From the NCBI GenBank assembly GCA_902612325.1, contig CACMDB010000005.1, forward strand, positions 82,285 to 146,284: DNA of 64,000 nt, in the 5' to 3' direction. The stretch comes from an uncultured Pelagibacteraceae bacterium. GTDB lineage: Bacteria > Pseudomonadota > Alphaproteobacteria > Pelagibacterales > Pelagibacteraceae. The position numbers and the translations under genes were made by a program. Below the pieces are notes generated by a model. It was not told the origin of the DNA. It searched no databases and saw only the letters and a list, made by a program, of their open reading frames with translations. Positions 7,941 to 16,969 of the stretch are shown here, piece by piece (positions within the stretch are counted from its first letter, which is position 1; each line of letters opens with the position of its first letter).

Positions 7941-9386
7941 ATGGATAAAACATATTTTTTAACACAATCAACCGCATTATCTTTAGTAATTGTTATATGT
8001 TTAATTTTTTTATCATTTGGAATTTATTATTCTAAGAACTATCAAGGATTAAAAAATTATTTAACTGCAAATAGAAATATTGGATTTCTCTCATTAACAA
8101 CAAGTTTGACAGCGTCTGCATTAGGTGCATGGATTCTTTTTGGTCCTGCTTCAGCTGCAACTTGGGGAGGTTTAGGTGCGGTAATTGGATATTCCCTTGG
8201 GACAGCTTTTCCAATGTTTTTTTTTATATATCTTGGAAAAAAAATTAGAAAAGAGTTTCCTCAAGGTTCCACGCTCATTGAATTTTTAAGAAAAAAATTT
8301 GGTAAAAGTTTATTTAAACTTATTTTACTGATGACAATTTTTTATATGTTTATTTTCTTATGTGCTGAAGTTACAGCGGTTGCAGTTTTGATTAACTATA
8401 TTTCAGGTACTGAACTTTGGTTCACTGCTTTAATTGTGCTATTGTGTACTTTAACTTATAGTTTATATGGTGGATTAAAAGCTTCAATATTGACAGATAA
8501 CATTCAAATGTTTGTCATTGGTTCATTATTATTGATCTCTTTAGTATATATTTTGTCTTTCACAGGATCAAAATTTTCATTTGATTTTGTAAAAGAAAAA
8601 AACCCACATCTTTTAAGCGGATCTTATTTGCCTGGTTATACTTCTGGTTTAACTTTTTTTATTGCTGTCGCAGCAACAAATCTATTTCACCAAGGTAATT
8701 GGCAACGTATTTACGCAGCAAAAGATTATAAAACTTTAAAAAAAAGTTTGATTTTATCTTTTTTGATAATTGTACCGATTGTTTTTTTTATGGGTTTTAC
8801 TGGACTTGTTGGTTTTTCACTCAATTCATCAATAAGGCCCGATCTAAGTTTTTTTTATTTGTTACTAAATGAACAAGCAATGTTTTTATCAATAGTAATT
8901 ATTATTTTAGGTCTAGCATTAACTATCTCAACCGTAGATACCTTAATTAATGCAATATCAAGTTTAATTATAGTTGATGGTAAAGCTACATTTGAATTTA
9001 AAAAAAAGACTAATTATTTAAATTTTTCTAAATATATAATTGTTTTTTTATCCATAATATCTTTTGTAATTGCATCTTATGGGTTTGATATTTTATATTT
9101 ATTTTTACTGGCTGACTTATTTTGTTGTGCGTTCGTGATAACTGTTTTTTATAGTTTTTATAATAAGATTGATGAAAAAACCGCATATATATCAATCATT
9201 ATTGGGTTTATAGCTGGATTTTTGTTATTTCCTTCACCAGATTTCTCAAAGAGTTTGTTAGTTGGAATATTGTTATCAAAAGAAATATTTAGTCCGTTTA
9301 TATCCCAATCATTATTATTTTTGTCTTTTATCATCGCAACTTTTTTACCTTTATTGGTTCTTAAAGCTAAAAAGATCAAATTTTAG
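7941..9386 (+). CDS. thiV: Sodium:solute symporter under TPP control, probable thiamin-precursor transporter (ThiV)
   Basis: The 481-aa protein has roughly 13 hydrophobic segments and sodium:solute symporter (SSS) family signatures: SLTTSLTASALGAWILFGPA in the first helices and ISTVDTLINAISSLI near helix 8, where sodium-coordinating serines usually sit. The riboswitch ending at its start codon shows it is repressed by thiamin pyrophosphate. SAR11 strains are known to need the thiamin precursor HMP and to carry a riboswitch-controlled SSS gene named thiV, so HMP or a related pyrimidine is the likely substrate; this is knowledge plus context, not proven by the sequence. It is monocistronic or followed only by the ABC exporter, 41 nt downstream. 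Confidence 0.85.
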   Translation: MDKTYFLTQSTALSLVIVICLIFLSFGIYYSKNYQGLKNYLTANRNIGFLSLTTSLTASALGAWILFGPASAATWGGLGAVIGYSLGTAFPMFFFIYLGKKIRKEFPQGSTLIEFLRKKFGKSLFKLILLMTIFYMFIFLCAEVTAVAVLINYISGTELWFTALIVLLCTLTYSLYGGLKASILTDNIQMFVIGSLLLISLVYILSFTGSKFSFDFVKEKNPHLLSGSYLPGYTSGLTFFIAVAATNLFHQGNWQRIYAAKDYKTLKKSLILSFLIIVPIVFFMGFTGLVGFSLNSSIRPDLSFFYLLLNEQAMFLSIVIIILGLALTISTVDTLINAISSLIIVDGKATFEFKKKTNYLNFSKYIIVFLSIISFVIASYGFDILYLFLLADLFCCAFVITVFYSFYNKIDEKTAYISIIIGFIAGFLLFPSPDFSKSLLVGILLSKEIFSPFISQSLLFLSFIIATFLPLLVLKAKKIKF

Positions 9387-9427
9387 TTGATTGTATTAAG
9401 TGAATTAATAGTTATATAACTGACCGA

Positions 9428-10363
9428 ATGTCAGAAAATCAAATAGTAATTAATAATCTCTCAAAAGTTTATGATAATGGCTTTAATGCTTTAAAAAATA
9501 TAAACCTCAATATCAAAAAAGGAGAAATTTTTGCGATGCTTGGACCCAATGGTGCAGGTAAAACTACTTTGATTAGCATTATTTGTGGCATTGTAAAACC
9601 ATCATCAGGAAAAGTTACAGTTGAAGATTTTGATATTATTGAAGATTATAGGGAAACAAGATCACGTATAGGACTCGTTCCTCAGGAATTAACTTTAGAG
9701 CAATTTGAAACTGTTTTTAATAACGTTTCGTATTCAAGAGGTTTGTATGGAAAAAAACCAGATCCAACACATATTGAAAAAGTCTTAAAACAACTCAGTC
9801 TTTGGGACAAAAAAGATTTAATCTTGCGAAAATTATCAGGTGGAATGAAAAGAAGAGTTTTAATCGCTAAAGCATTATCTCATGAGCCAAAAATTTTATT
9901 TTTAGATGAACCTACTGCTGGTGTAGATGTTGAATTAAGACAAGAGATGTGGAAGGTGGTAAAATCATTAAGAGAAATAGGTGTTACAATTATTTTAACA
10001 ACTCATTACATTGAAGAGGCTGAGGAGATTGCTGATCGAGTAGGGGTTATTAATCAGGGAGAAATTATTATTGTTGAACAAAAAAAAGAATTAATTAAAA
10101 AAATGGGCCATAAAGTTTTATCTGTTGAATTACAAGAGGAAGTTAAAGATATTCCTGACTCATTAAAAAAATATAATTTGATTATTGGAAGTAATAAAAT
10201 GTCTTTAGCATATACTTATAATTTAAAAGAAAAGCAGACTGGGATTACAAATCTTTTACAAGATATTAAAGATTCTGGTTTAAAACTTAAGGATCTTAAA
10301 ACTGAACAAAGTAATTTAGAAAAAATATTTGTAACTTTAGTAAAGGAAAATAATGAAAATTAA
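9428..10363 (+). CDS. ABC-2 type transporter, ATP-binding subunit
   Basis: This 311-aa ATPase has Walker [10 protein letters not shown] (about residues 39-47), Q-loop VPQE, signature LSGGMKRR, Walker [13 protein letters not shown] and H-loop TTHY, all intact. The C-terminal 90 residues form the extra domain common in ABC-2 exporters of the YadG/CcmA-like class. It overlaps the permease gene by 11 nt, so the pair is translationally coupled. Exporters of this kind move drugs, lipids or polysaccharide; the substrate here is not known, although a small glycan gene group follows on the other strand. Confidence 0.9.
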   Translation: MSENQIVINNLSKVYDNGFNALKNINLNIKKGEIFAMLGPNGAGKTTLISIICGIVKPSSGKVTVEDFDIIEDYRETRSRIGLVPQELTLEQFETVFNNVSYSRGLYGKKPDPTHIEKVLKQLSLWDKKDLILRKLSGGMKRRVLIAKALSHEPKILFLDEPTAGVDVELRQEMWKVVKSLREIGVTIILTTHYIEEAEEIADRVGVINQGEIIIVEQKKELIKKMGHKVLSVELQEEVKDIPDSLKKYNLIIGSNKMSLAYTYNLKEKQTGITNLLQDIKDSGLKLKDLKTEQSNLEKIFVTLVKENNEN

Positions 10364-11120
10364 TTATTATGGATTTAAAGCTATTTATTTTCATGAAATG
10401 GATAGATTTAGACGAACTTTAGGTCAATCTCTTTTATCACCAGTAATTTCAACATCATTATATTTTATTGTTTTTGGTTCTGTGATCGGTGGTTACGTTC
10501 AAAAAATTGATGGTATCAGTTATGGATCTTTTATAGTTCCAGGATTGCTGATGTTAACTCTATTAACTCAATCAATAAGTAATACTTCTTTTGGAATATT
10601 TTTTCCAAAATTTAATGGGACTATTTATGAGATTTTAGCTGCACCTATATCCGCTTATGAAATTGTATTGGCATTTGTAAGTGCTGGAGCTACCAAAACA
10701 CTGATCGTTGGTTTTGTAATTTTTTTGACAGCACAATTTTTTGCTGATGTACAAGTTCAATATCCATTGCTAATGATTTTTTTATTAGTTCTCGTTTCTT
10801 TTACATTTGCATTATTTGGATTTTTAGTTGGTTTAGTTAGCAAGGACTTTGAACAGATGTCAATAATCCCATCTTTTGTGATAACACCAATGGTATTTTT
10901 AGGTGGAAGTCTTTATTCATTAGATATGTTACCTGAATTTTGGCAAGTGGTTACTTATTTTAATCCAGTTGTTTACTTAATTAGTAGCCTTAGATACTCT
11001 TTCTATGGCATATCAGATTTTAATATTTGGATCAGTGTAGGTTTGATGGTGTTATTCTTATCAGTTTGCGTAATTATTGTCTCTATATTACTTAAAAAGG
11101 GTTACAGCATTAAATCTTAA
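10353..11120 (+). CDS. ABC-2 type transporter, permease subunit
   Basis: The 255-aa protein has about six transmembrane helices and ABC-2 permease features: an N-terminal amphipathic segment ([14 protein letters not shown]), [28 protein letters not shown], and the C-terminal signature [17 protein letters not shown]. It pairs with the ATPase gene it overlaps. The stop lies 7 bp from the end of the convergent nucleotidyltransferase gene, with no clear terminator between them. Confidence 0.9.
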   Translation: MKINYYGFKAIYFHEMDRFRRTLGQSLLSPVISTSLYFIVFGSVIGGYVQKIDGISYGSFIVPGLLMLTLLTQSISNTSFGIFFPKFNGTIYEILAAPISAYEIVLAFVSAGATKTLIVGFVIFLTAQFFADVQVQYPLLMIFLLVLVSFTFALFGFLVGLVSKDFEQMSIIPSFVITPMVFLGGSLYSLDMLPEFWQVVTYFNPVVYLISSLRYSFYGISDFNIWISVGLMVLFLSVCVIIVSILLKKGYSIKS

Positions 11121-11127
11121 AAGAAAT

Positions 11128-11808
11128 TTATTTAAAAATTTTTTTGAGTTTTTTGAGGTTATCTAAATTGTCAACCGTGTACCATTTTTTTGGCATTACA
11201 TCAGAAACATATAATTGTCTGATTTTAATTAGTTTTTTCCAGAGAATATTAAAGTCATCAGTTGGTTTTATTTTATCGTTTATCTTTTTTGGATTTAATA
11301 TTTGAATACCGGTGCAGTAAATATCAGATTTTTGTGTTCTTGAGAGTTTTTTAACAATATTTTTTTTTTTAAAAATAAAATCTCCCGCTAATCCTTTAAT
11401 TGGTTTTGTTGGAATTAACATGCACAAGGGCTGGCCTTTTTTATAATAATCTCTCTCAATTTTTTTAAAATCAATGTTAGTGACGTTGTCGCAAGTTAAG
11501 ACGTAAATTGGAGAGTTAAATGATTTAAATATAGAGTTGAATATCCACCAAGAATTACCTTTTTTGTCTGTATTTATTATTGATGAAACTTTTTCCTCTA
11601 TTAAATGTTTAGCTAAAATAGGCCCTTTGTAACCAACTGAAATATGAACAAAATTTATATATTTTTTCAGTCTTTTGATACCTCTTGCAATCAATGAGGT
11701 TTGTTTAAATTTAACTAAACCTTTAGGTATTTTTTTGGTAAGTGGCATTAATCTGGTTCCACGTCCAGCCGCCATTATAAAAGCATGATTTATTTTTCTA
11801 TAAGTCAT
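11128..11808 (-). CDS. Sugar nucleotidyltransferase-like protein (NTP_transferase fold)
   Basis: The 226-aa product begins with HAFIMAAGRGTRLMPLTKKIPKGLVKF, whose GxGTRL-PK elements are the nucleotide-binding signature of sugar-1-phosphate nucleotidyltransferases. LTCDNVTNIDF supplies the metal-binding Asp, although the usual phrase is GD rather than CD. It should activate a sugar phosphate as an NDP-sugar. It overlaps the epimerase-like gene upstream by 11 nt, so both serve one glycan pathway. The lack of a C-terminal beta-helix domain places it with short MurU/HddC-like enzymes. Confidence 0.8.
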   Translation of the reverse strand: MTYRKINHAFIMAAGRGTRLMPLTKKIPKGLVKFKQTSLIARGIKRLKKYINFVHISVGYKGPILAKHLIEEKVSSIINTDKKGNSWWIFNSIFKSFNSPIYVLTCDNVTNIDFKKIERDYYKKGQPLCMLIPTKPIKGLAGDFIFKKKNIVKKLSRTQKSDIYCTGIQILNPKKINDKIKPTDDFNILWKKLIKIRQLYVSDVMPKKWYTVDNLDNLKKLKKIFK

Positions 11809-12751
11809 TAGATTTCAGACCAAACTTGATAATTTTTTCAATTTCAGACTGCGCTAATCTCTTTGCATTTTCAGAAGATACTATTTCTTTAAGTGGTTTT
11901 TTTAAAAGATTATTAAAATCGATTACAAAATATTTTCTATTCTTAATTTTCATCTCTTTGGCATATTTTAACTCGTCCTCACCAATTAGATATTCATCTT
12001 GTCGATCACCTTTTCTAGATTGAATTATTTTATATTTACCACCAAATCTTTTTGTCCAGACTTTTAAGAAATCGATCATTTTTGCAGATTTCATTTCGGC
12101 TGAAAGAATTTTTCCATTTAATTTATTTTTAAGTTTTAGAGCTTGATCAATTAAACTTACAGCTTCATTGACTGAGAAGAAAAATCGTCTCATGTAAGGA
12201 CCAGTGGTAAGTATAGTCTTATTTTTTTTATACATTTGTTTCCAAATTGGTAGAACAGATCCAGTAGACCATGTTACATTACCATACCTCACACAAATAA
12301 ATTTAGTTTTACTATAAGATTTTATTGATGAAAAAAGTCTCTCCATACAAGATTTACTTAAACCATAAATATTTTTGATTGGCGGTGATGCTTTGTCAGT
12401 TGAAACACCTATAACTGTCGGAACTTTTTTGTTTATACAGGCTCGAACAATATTAGTAGATCCAAGTATATTTATATCAATACATTCAAATGGAAATTTT
12501 TCTGATAAATCGACAAATTTTGTAGCAGCAGCATGAATTACGATGTCAGGTTTAGTATAATTTAAACAATCATTTACAGACTCAATATTAGAAACATCCA
12601 AAGGTACTACTTCACAATTCGTTAAATTTTTTACTAAGAAATTTTGTTTATTATTACGAGCGCCAAGAAAAACTTTATATTTTTTCTTATAAAAATTAGC
12701 TAAATTTCTTCCTAGATAACCTGTACCACCCGTTATTAGAATTTTTTTCAT
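11798..12751 (-). CDS. NAD-dependent nucleotide-sugar dehydratase/epimerase (PseB/CapD-like)
   Basis: The 317-aa protein is an extended SDR with ITGGTGYLGRNLANF at residues 5-19. STDKASPPIKNIYGLSK contains the YxxxK pair, and VRYGNVTWSTGSVLP plus MRRFFFSVNEAVSL match the polysaccharide-biosynthesis (CapD/PseB/FlaA1) group that dehydrates or epimerises UDP-N-acetylglucosamine. It is the first gene of a two-gene unit with the nucleotidyltransferase and is divergent from a probable glycosyltransferase 41 bp away. The exact product sugar cannot be read from the sequence. Confidence 0.83.
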   Translation of the reverse strand: MKKILITGGTGYLGRNLANFYKKKYKVFLGARNNKQNFLVKNLTNCEVVPLDVSNIESVNDCLNYTKPDIVIHAAATKFVDLSEKFPFECIDINILGSTNIVRACINKKVPTVIGVSTDKASPPIKNIYGLSKSCMERLFSSIKSYSKTKFICVRYGNVTWSTGSVLPIWKQMYKKNKTILTTGPYMRRFFFSVNEAVSLIDQALKLKNKLNGKILSAEMKSAKMIDFLKVWTKRFGGKYKIIQSRKGDRQDEYLIGEDELKYAKEMKIKNRKYFVIDFNNLLKKPLKEIVSSENAKRLAQSEIEKIIKFGLKSNDL

Positions 12752-12792
12752 TATTAAATGTTATAAATATGTTTATAATTTTAAAATAAATA

Positions 12793-13713
12793 ATGTCTAT
12801 ATCTATTCATATACCTTTTTACAATCCAAATCCCGAAAAAAAGGAAGGTTATAGAAATTTGAGACGTTTTGATTATCTTGAAGAAAATGTAATCAATCTA
12901 AAAACACTTTCAATTAAAAATGATATTTTCATTCACACGCATAATGATTTTTTGGATGATAAAAATTTAAATGCTAAAATTATCAAACATCAAATAAGTG
13001 ATAGTGAACTAAACAAAGGGTATTTAACATGGAAGTGTAGATCATTAATGGAAGAGCAAAAAAATGACTATGAATACTTTATTTACTTAGAGCACGACAT
13101 TAAGTTCTCAGAAGTTAATCTACAATATTGGCTGAAATATCAAGATTTATTAGCAAATAAAGGGTTTCATTTAGGTTTTTTTATATATGAAATGAACAAC
13201 AAAACTAATCAGAAGCATAGTATTCATATTTCAAAAAAATTAGACAAATTTTTTGAAATTGAGGGTCAAAATTTCATCGTTAATGACTTAGAAAATTATT
13301 GTTGTTTCTGGATCTACACAAAAAAACAATTTGAAACTTTTTTAAAATCCAAATGGTGGTCATTCGAAAAAAGAGCACATAACTTTAGACATAATTATGG
13401 TATTACAGAGAGATCGTCAATTGGTTTCCACGCTCTTAGTATGAATTATTTCAAAGCAACTTTAATACCTGAAAAAAATAATCAACCGCACTCAGATTCT
13501 TTTATTGAACACATGACCAATAATTATTTTGAAAAATTTCCTGAAATAGAAAAAAAACATTATTTTGATATTAGAGGTGCCTGTAAATTTCAAATTAATG
13601 AAATTATCATTGAGCCAGAAAATAGGAGAAAAATGAACGATAATTTCATTTTAAATAAATTAATTAAAAATCTTTTTTGGAAATTTAGATTTATCACCAG
13701 AAAATTTAACTGA
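12793..13713 (+). CDS. Probable glycosyltransferase-like protein of unknown specificity
   Basis: This 306-aa soluble protein is not one I can name with certainty. The N-terminus ISIHIPFYNPNP is a beta strand as in GT-A fold enzymes, and YFIYLEHDI near residues 95-103 sits where a DxD-type metal motif would be expected. No signal peptide or membrane helix is seen. It is divergent from the PseB-like gene, so a role in building the same surface glycan is likely. It is rich in aromatic residues and lysine, as in other surface-glycan genes of such AT-rich genomes. A hairpin follows its stop codon. Confidence 0.55.
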   Translation: MSISIHIPFYNPNPEKKEGYRNLRRFDYLEENVINLKTLSIKNDIFIHTHNDFLDDKNLNAKIIKHQISDSELNKGYLTWKCRSLMEEQKNDYEYFIYLEHDIKFSEVNLQYWLKYQDLLANKGFHLGFFIYEMNNKTNQKHSIHISKKLDKFFEIEGQNFIVNDLENYCCFWIYTKKQFETFLKSKWWSFEKRAHNFRHNYGITERSSIGFHALSMNYFKATLIPEKNNQPHSDSFIEHMTNNYFEKFPEIEKKHYFDIRGACKFQINEIIIEPENRRKMNDNFILNKLIKNLFWKFRFITRKFN

Positions 13714-13732
13714 CCCATTTCTGGGCCAGTTA
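13707..13732 (-). terminator. Probable terminator of aceA
   Basis: TAACTG-ACCCA and TGGGC-CAGTTA arms (13707-13717 and 13722-13732) form an 11-bp stem with one A/C mismatch and a TTTC loop. On the minus strand the stem is followed by TAAATTTT, so it best serves aceA, whose stop codon is 34 bp upstream on that strand. The left arm overlaps the stop codon of the plus-strand gene, for which it may act as a weak terminator too. Confidence 0.65.
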
Positions 13733-13765
13733 ATATCCTAATATAAAATAAGAGGAGTTGTTTTA

Positions 13766-15040
13766 TTAGAATTGTTCAGACTCAGTTGAGCCATCCATTG
13801 CTGTAGTTGAGCTGTTTCCACTACTAATTGTATTAGAAACAGCATCAAAATAAGATGTACCTACTTCTCTTTGGTGTTTTACACTTGTGTAACCATCTTT
13901 TTCACGAGCAAATTCTTGTTGTTGAATCTTAGAGTAAGCAGCCATACCTTCTTTTTTGTATTTTTCTGCTAATTCAAAAATTGCAATATTTTGTGTATGA
14001 AAACCAGCTAGTGTTATAAATTGAAATTTATAGCCCATTTTACTTATTTCTTTTTGAAATGAAGCAATTTCTTCATCTGATAAATGCTTCTTCCAATTAA
14101 ATGATGGAGAACAATTGTACGCTAAAAGTTTTCCAGGAAATTTTTCATGAATTGCATCTGCAAATTTTTTAGCTTCTTCAAGATTAGGTGTAGCTGTTTC
14201 ACACCAAATTAAATCTGAATATGGTGCATATGCCAATCCTCTTGAAATTGCTTGTTCAATTCCTGATTTAACGTAATAAAATCCTTCAGGAGATCTTTCA
14301 CCTGTAAGAAAAGGTTTATCATTTTCATCAAAATCATTAGTAATTAGTTTTGCAGCATTTGCATCTGTTCTAGCCAAAATTATTAATGGCACATCAGCAA
14401 TATCAGCTGCCAATCTTGCAGCCTTTAAATTTTTAATCATAGTACTGGTCGGCACAAGTACTTTACCACCCATATGACCACACTTTTTTTCACTAGCTAA
14501 TTGATCTTCAAAATGAACACCTGCTGCACCAGCTTTAATAAACTTTTTTGTAAGTTCAAAAACATTTAATGGACCTCCAAAACCTGCTTCACCATCTGCA
14601 ATAATTGGAAGCATATAATCAATTCTTTTCTCTTTTTTCATATCGCCATCTTTTAGTTCCATATGTTGAATTTGATCCGCTCTTAGCAAAGCGTTATTCA
14701 TTGACTCAACAAGTTTTGGAGCACTATCATATGGATATAAAGATTGATCTGGGTACATTTCACCAGCACTATTAGCGTCTGCAGCTACTTGCCAACCACT
14801 TAGATAAATTGATTTTAGACCCGCTTTAGCATGTTGAACTGCTTGATTTCCTGATAAAGATCCTAAAGTACTTATATAATTTTCTGTATTAAGAAGTTTC
14901 CAAAGTTTAACTGATTGTTGTTTACATAAGGAATATTCAATTTTAATTGAGCCTCTTAATCTTTCAACTTCATCGGGGGTATAATCTCTCTTAATACCTG
15001 CAAATCTTTTTAGTTCGTATGAGATATTTTCTGCACTCAT
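13766..15040 (-). CDS. aceA: Isocitrate lyase
   Basis: The 424-aa enzyme splits isocitrate to glyoxylate and succinate, the first glyoxylate-shunt step. The catalytic signature KKCGHMGGK lies with its active Cys at residue 187, preceded by [16 protein letters not shown] (metal and substrate binding) and followed by ARTDA and YNCSPSFNW. Length fits the bacterial short form. A 53-aa gene and an operator-like repeat array lie upstream, then a divergent RamB/ScfR-type regulator, which in other bacteria controls aceA in response to acetate or acyl-CoA status. No malate synthase gene is in the window. Confidence 0.97.
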   Translation of the reverse strand: MSAENISYELKRFAGIKRDYTPDEVERLRGSIKIEYSLCKQQSVKLWKLLNTENYISTLGSLSGNQAVQHAKAGLKSIYLSGWQVAADANSAGEMYPDQSLYPYDSAPKLVESMNNALLRADQIQHMELKDGDMKKEKRIDYMLPIIADGEAGFGGPLNVFELTKKFIKAGAAGVHFEDQLASEKKCGHMGGKVLVPTSTMIKNLKAARLAADIADVPLIILARTDANAAKLITNDFDENDKPFLTGERSPEGFYYVKSGIEQAISRGLAYAPYSDLIWCETATPNLEEAKKFADAIHEKFPGKLLAYNCSPSFNWKKHLSDEEIASFQKEISKMGYKFQFITLAGFHTQNIAIFELAEKYKKEGMAAYSKIQQQEFAREKDGYTSVKHQREVGTSYFDAVSNTISSGNSSTTAMDGSTESEQF

Positions 15041-15091
15041 AATTGGTAGTTACCTCAGAAGTTAAAATTTAATGAAAAAGCAAAATTTGAT

Positions 15092-15253
15092 TTAGTTAGA
15101 GTCGTTAAGTGTCTCAACTAAATCTTTCATTCCACTTGAACCCCAATCACAATGATCATCTCTCATGTAAATACCTCTGCTATTATGTTTAGCAAGGTCC
15201 TCACTTTTTATGATTTGAGCCTCATTTTCTGTGTTTTTTTGTTTATCAGTCAT
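15092..15253 (-). CDS. Small conserved-looking protein upstream of aceA
   Basis: ATG at 15253 opens a 53-codon frame ending TAA at 15092, 51 bp before aceA on the same strand. The product is soluble and acidic to neutral, with an extended N-terminus and the phrase YMRDDHCDWGSSGMKDL holding a His-Cys pair. I do not recognise the family. Its start codon lies at the edge of the repeat array, so it is the first gene transcribed from the regulated promoter and probably shares a transcript with aceA. Confidence 0.6.
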   Translation of the reverse strand: MTDKQKNTENEAQIIKSEDLAKHNSRGIYMRDDHCDWGSSGMKDLVETLNDSN

Positions 15254-15261
15254 GTAAATCT

Positions 15262-15357
15262 TATAATTTACAAAATTTACAAAATCTACAAAAAAGGATA
15301 AAAAGCTTGTAAATAAAGGAAAATAATTGTAAATATAAATTTACAAAATTTACAAAT
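15262..15357. promoter_or_regulatory. Operator array of 9-bp TTTACAAAA repeats between aceA unit and its regulator
   Basis: Three head-to-tail copies TTTACAAAA, TTTACAAAA, TCTACAAAA fill 15267-15293. Two inverted copies read CTTGTAAAT (15306-15314) and ATTGTAAAT (15326-15334), and two more direct copies, TTTACAAAA and TTTACAAAT, fill 15340-15357, ending 7 bp before the regulator start codon. TGTAAAT at 15253-15259 may be a further partial copy. RamB-family regulators bind short A/T-rich TTTGCAAA-like half-sites, so this is very likely the binding region controlling aceA and the regulator itself. Confidence 0.75.
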
Positions 15358-15364
15358 AGAAAAT

Positions 15365-16795
15365 ATGAGTCAAAATGATTTAAAAATAGGACCAAAAATC
15401 AAGGCTTTTAGACGTCAAAAGGGTCTTCAAGCTAACAAACTTGCGCAAGAAATAAACATTTCACCTAGTTATTTAAATTTAATCGAAGGGGGAAAAAGAA
15501 AAATTGATGGGGATCTACTTTTGAAAATTTGCGAAAAGTTAAATATCGAACTTTCTCAATTAACATCAAAAGATGATGTAAATTTAGAAAATACTTTATC
15601 AGAAATTTTAGATGATAAATTATTTGAGGATCTTGATATTTTGGGGCCAGAGGTCAAAGATCTTGTAGGAACTAATCCAAAAATTGGAAAAGCAATTGTA
15701 AGATTAGGAGATATTTTAAAAAAAAAAGATCATGAGTTAGTAAATAAGATTGAAAAAATTTCTGGAAAAATTGTTGATAATAGAAAAAACTCATTTCCAG
15801 GTGAAGTTATTTCTGACTTTCTTCAAGATAATAAAAACTATTTTCCAAAATTAGAGGATTTTGCTAATAAAGTTTTTGCAAAAGTTCAAAAAAATAATCG
15901 TACGAGATATGTTGCTCTTTGTGATCATTTAAAATCTGAGTATGACATTATTGTCAAAGATGTTATTCCAGAGGAAAATAAACCTTTTTCTAAAATTTAT
16001 AACAAAAATAAAAAAGAACTTCTCTTGAGTGATTATAGTTCTCTGGAAACAAAAAAACTTCATGCAGCCGCACAAATTGCACAAGAGGGGGCAATTAAAG
16101 AAATTGAGGATTATTTAACTAAATTTACTTTTCCATCAGAAGAGTCTAAAAAATTAACCAAAATTGCTTTGCTTAATTATTGTGGTGCTGCAATATTAAT
16201 GCCTTACAAGCTTTTTCATTCAGAGTGTAAAAAACTTAAATACGATCTTGAATTATTACAAAATACTTTTGCAACATCCTTTGAACAAGTAGCTCATAGA
16301 GTAACCTGTTTGCAAGATCCAAAATTACCTGGAATTCCATTTCATTTTTTAAGGGTTGATATGGCTGGAAATATTTCTAAAAGATTTTCTTTGTCTGGAA
16401 TTGAAATTCCAAGATATGGAGGTGCGTGTCCAAGATGGAATGTTTATTCTGCATTTACACGACCCGGGGTTATTCAAAGTGCTGTAAGTAAAATGACCAA
16501 CGGAGAAAAATATGTTTGTATTGCACGAACTGTTGAAAAAGGGATTGGAAGATTTGGTAGAGCAAAAAGTATTTTGTCTATTGGGTTAGGTTGTGAAGCT
16601 AAATATGCTAAAGATTTTGTATATACTGAAAATGTTAACTTGAGTGAAAAGTCATCAGAAATTCCAATAGGTGTGTCATGTAGAACCTGCGATAGATTAG
16701 ATTGTTCTCAAAGAGCTTTTCCTCCTTTACACAAAAAATTTGATGTCGACATAAATCTGAGAGGTGTTTCGGTTTATGTAGGTGATAAAAATTAA
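15365..16795 (+). CDS. XRE-family transcriptional regulator of the RamB/ScfR (short-chain fatty acyl) type
   Basis: The 476-aa protein has an N-terminal helix-turn-helix (about residues 7-65, with QEINISPSYLNLIEGGKR), a central domain of the kind fused to XRE regulators of carbon metabolism, and a C-terminal domain with GGACPRWN and CRTCDRLDCSQRAFPPL. The last part is the cysteine-containing DUF2083-like short-chain fatty acyl regulator domain. Homologues (RamB, PrpR, MccR) control glyoxylate-shunt or methylcitrate genes by sensing acyl-CoA. Divergent placement from aceA and the repeats up to its start codon support autoregulation and control of aceA. Confidence 0.87.
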   Translation: MSQNDLKIGPKIKAFRRQKGLQANKLAQEINISPSYLNLIEGGKRKIDGDLLLKICEKLNIELSQLTSKDDVNLENTLSEILDDKLFEDLDILGPEVKDLVGTNPKIGKAIVRLGDILKKKDHELVNKIEKISGKIVDNRKNSFPGEVISDFLQDNKNYFPKLEDFANKVFAKVQKNNRTRYVALCDHLKSEYDIIVKDVIPEENKPFSKIYNKNKKELLLSDYSSLETKKLHAAAQIAQEGAIKEIEDYLTKFTFPSEESKKLTKIALLNYCGAAILMPYKLFHSECKKLKYDLELLQNTFATSFEQVAHRVTCLQDPKLPGIPFHFLRVDMAGNISKRFSLSGIEIPRYGGACPRWNVYSAFTRPGVIQSAVSKMTNGEKYVCIARTVEKGIGRFGRAKSILSIGLGCEAKYAKDFVYTENVNLSEKSSEIPIGVSCRTCDRLDCSQRAFPPLHKKFDVDINLRGVSVYVGDKN

Positions 16796-16799
16796 AAAT

Positions 16800-16964
16800 A
16801 TGCTTAAATTTATAATTCCTGCAGTCATATTCTTTTTAATTGTTCTTTTTTGGGAAAAGATTAATGAGAAAATTTACCAAAAATTTAAGGTTAAAATTAA
16901 TTTAGTTATTTTAACTGCAGCCTTATTATTTGTCTTAGCAGTATTGATTTTATTATACTTTTAG
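16800..16964 (+). CDS. Small two-helix membrane protein
   Basis: ATG at 16800 gives 54 residues with two hydrophobic segments (IIPAVIFFLIVLFW and LVILTAALLFVLAVLILLYF) joined by a lysine-rich loop. A GTG at 16782 is in frame but would overlap the regulator gene by 14 nt. The family is not recognised. It lies between the regulator and a TPR lipoprotein-like gene at spacings under 10 nt, so it is co-transcribed with them. Confidence 0.55.
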   Translation: MLKFIIPAVIFFLIVLFWEKINEKIYQKFKVKINLVILTAALLFVLAVLILLYF

Positions 16965-16969
16965 TTCTG

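Noticed and set aside
15267..15357. Repeat array considered as a CRISPR
   Set aside because: Units are 9 bp, abut without spacers and occur in both directions; no cas genes are present.
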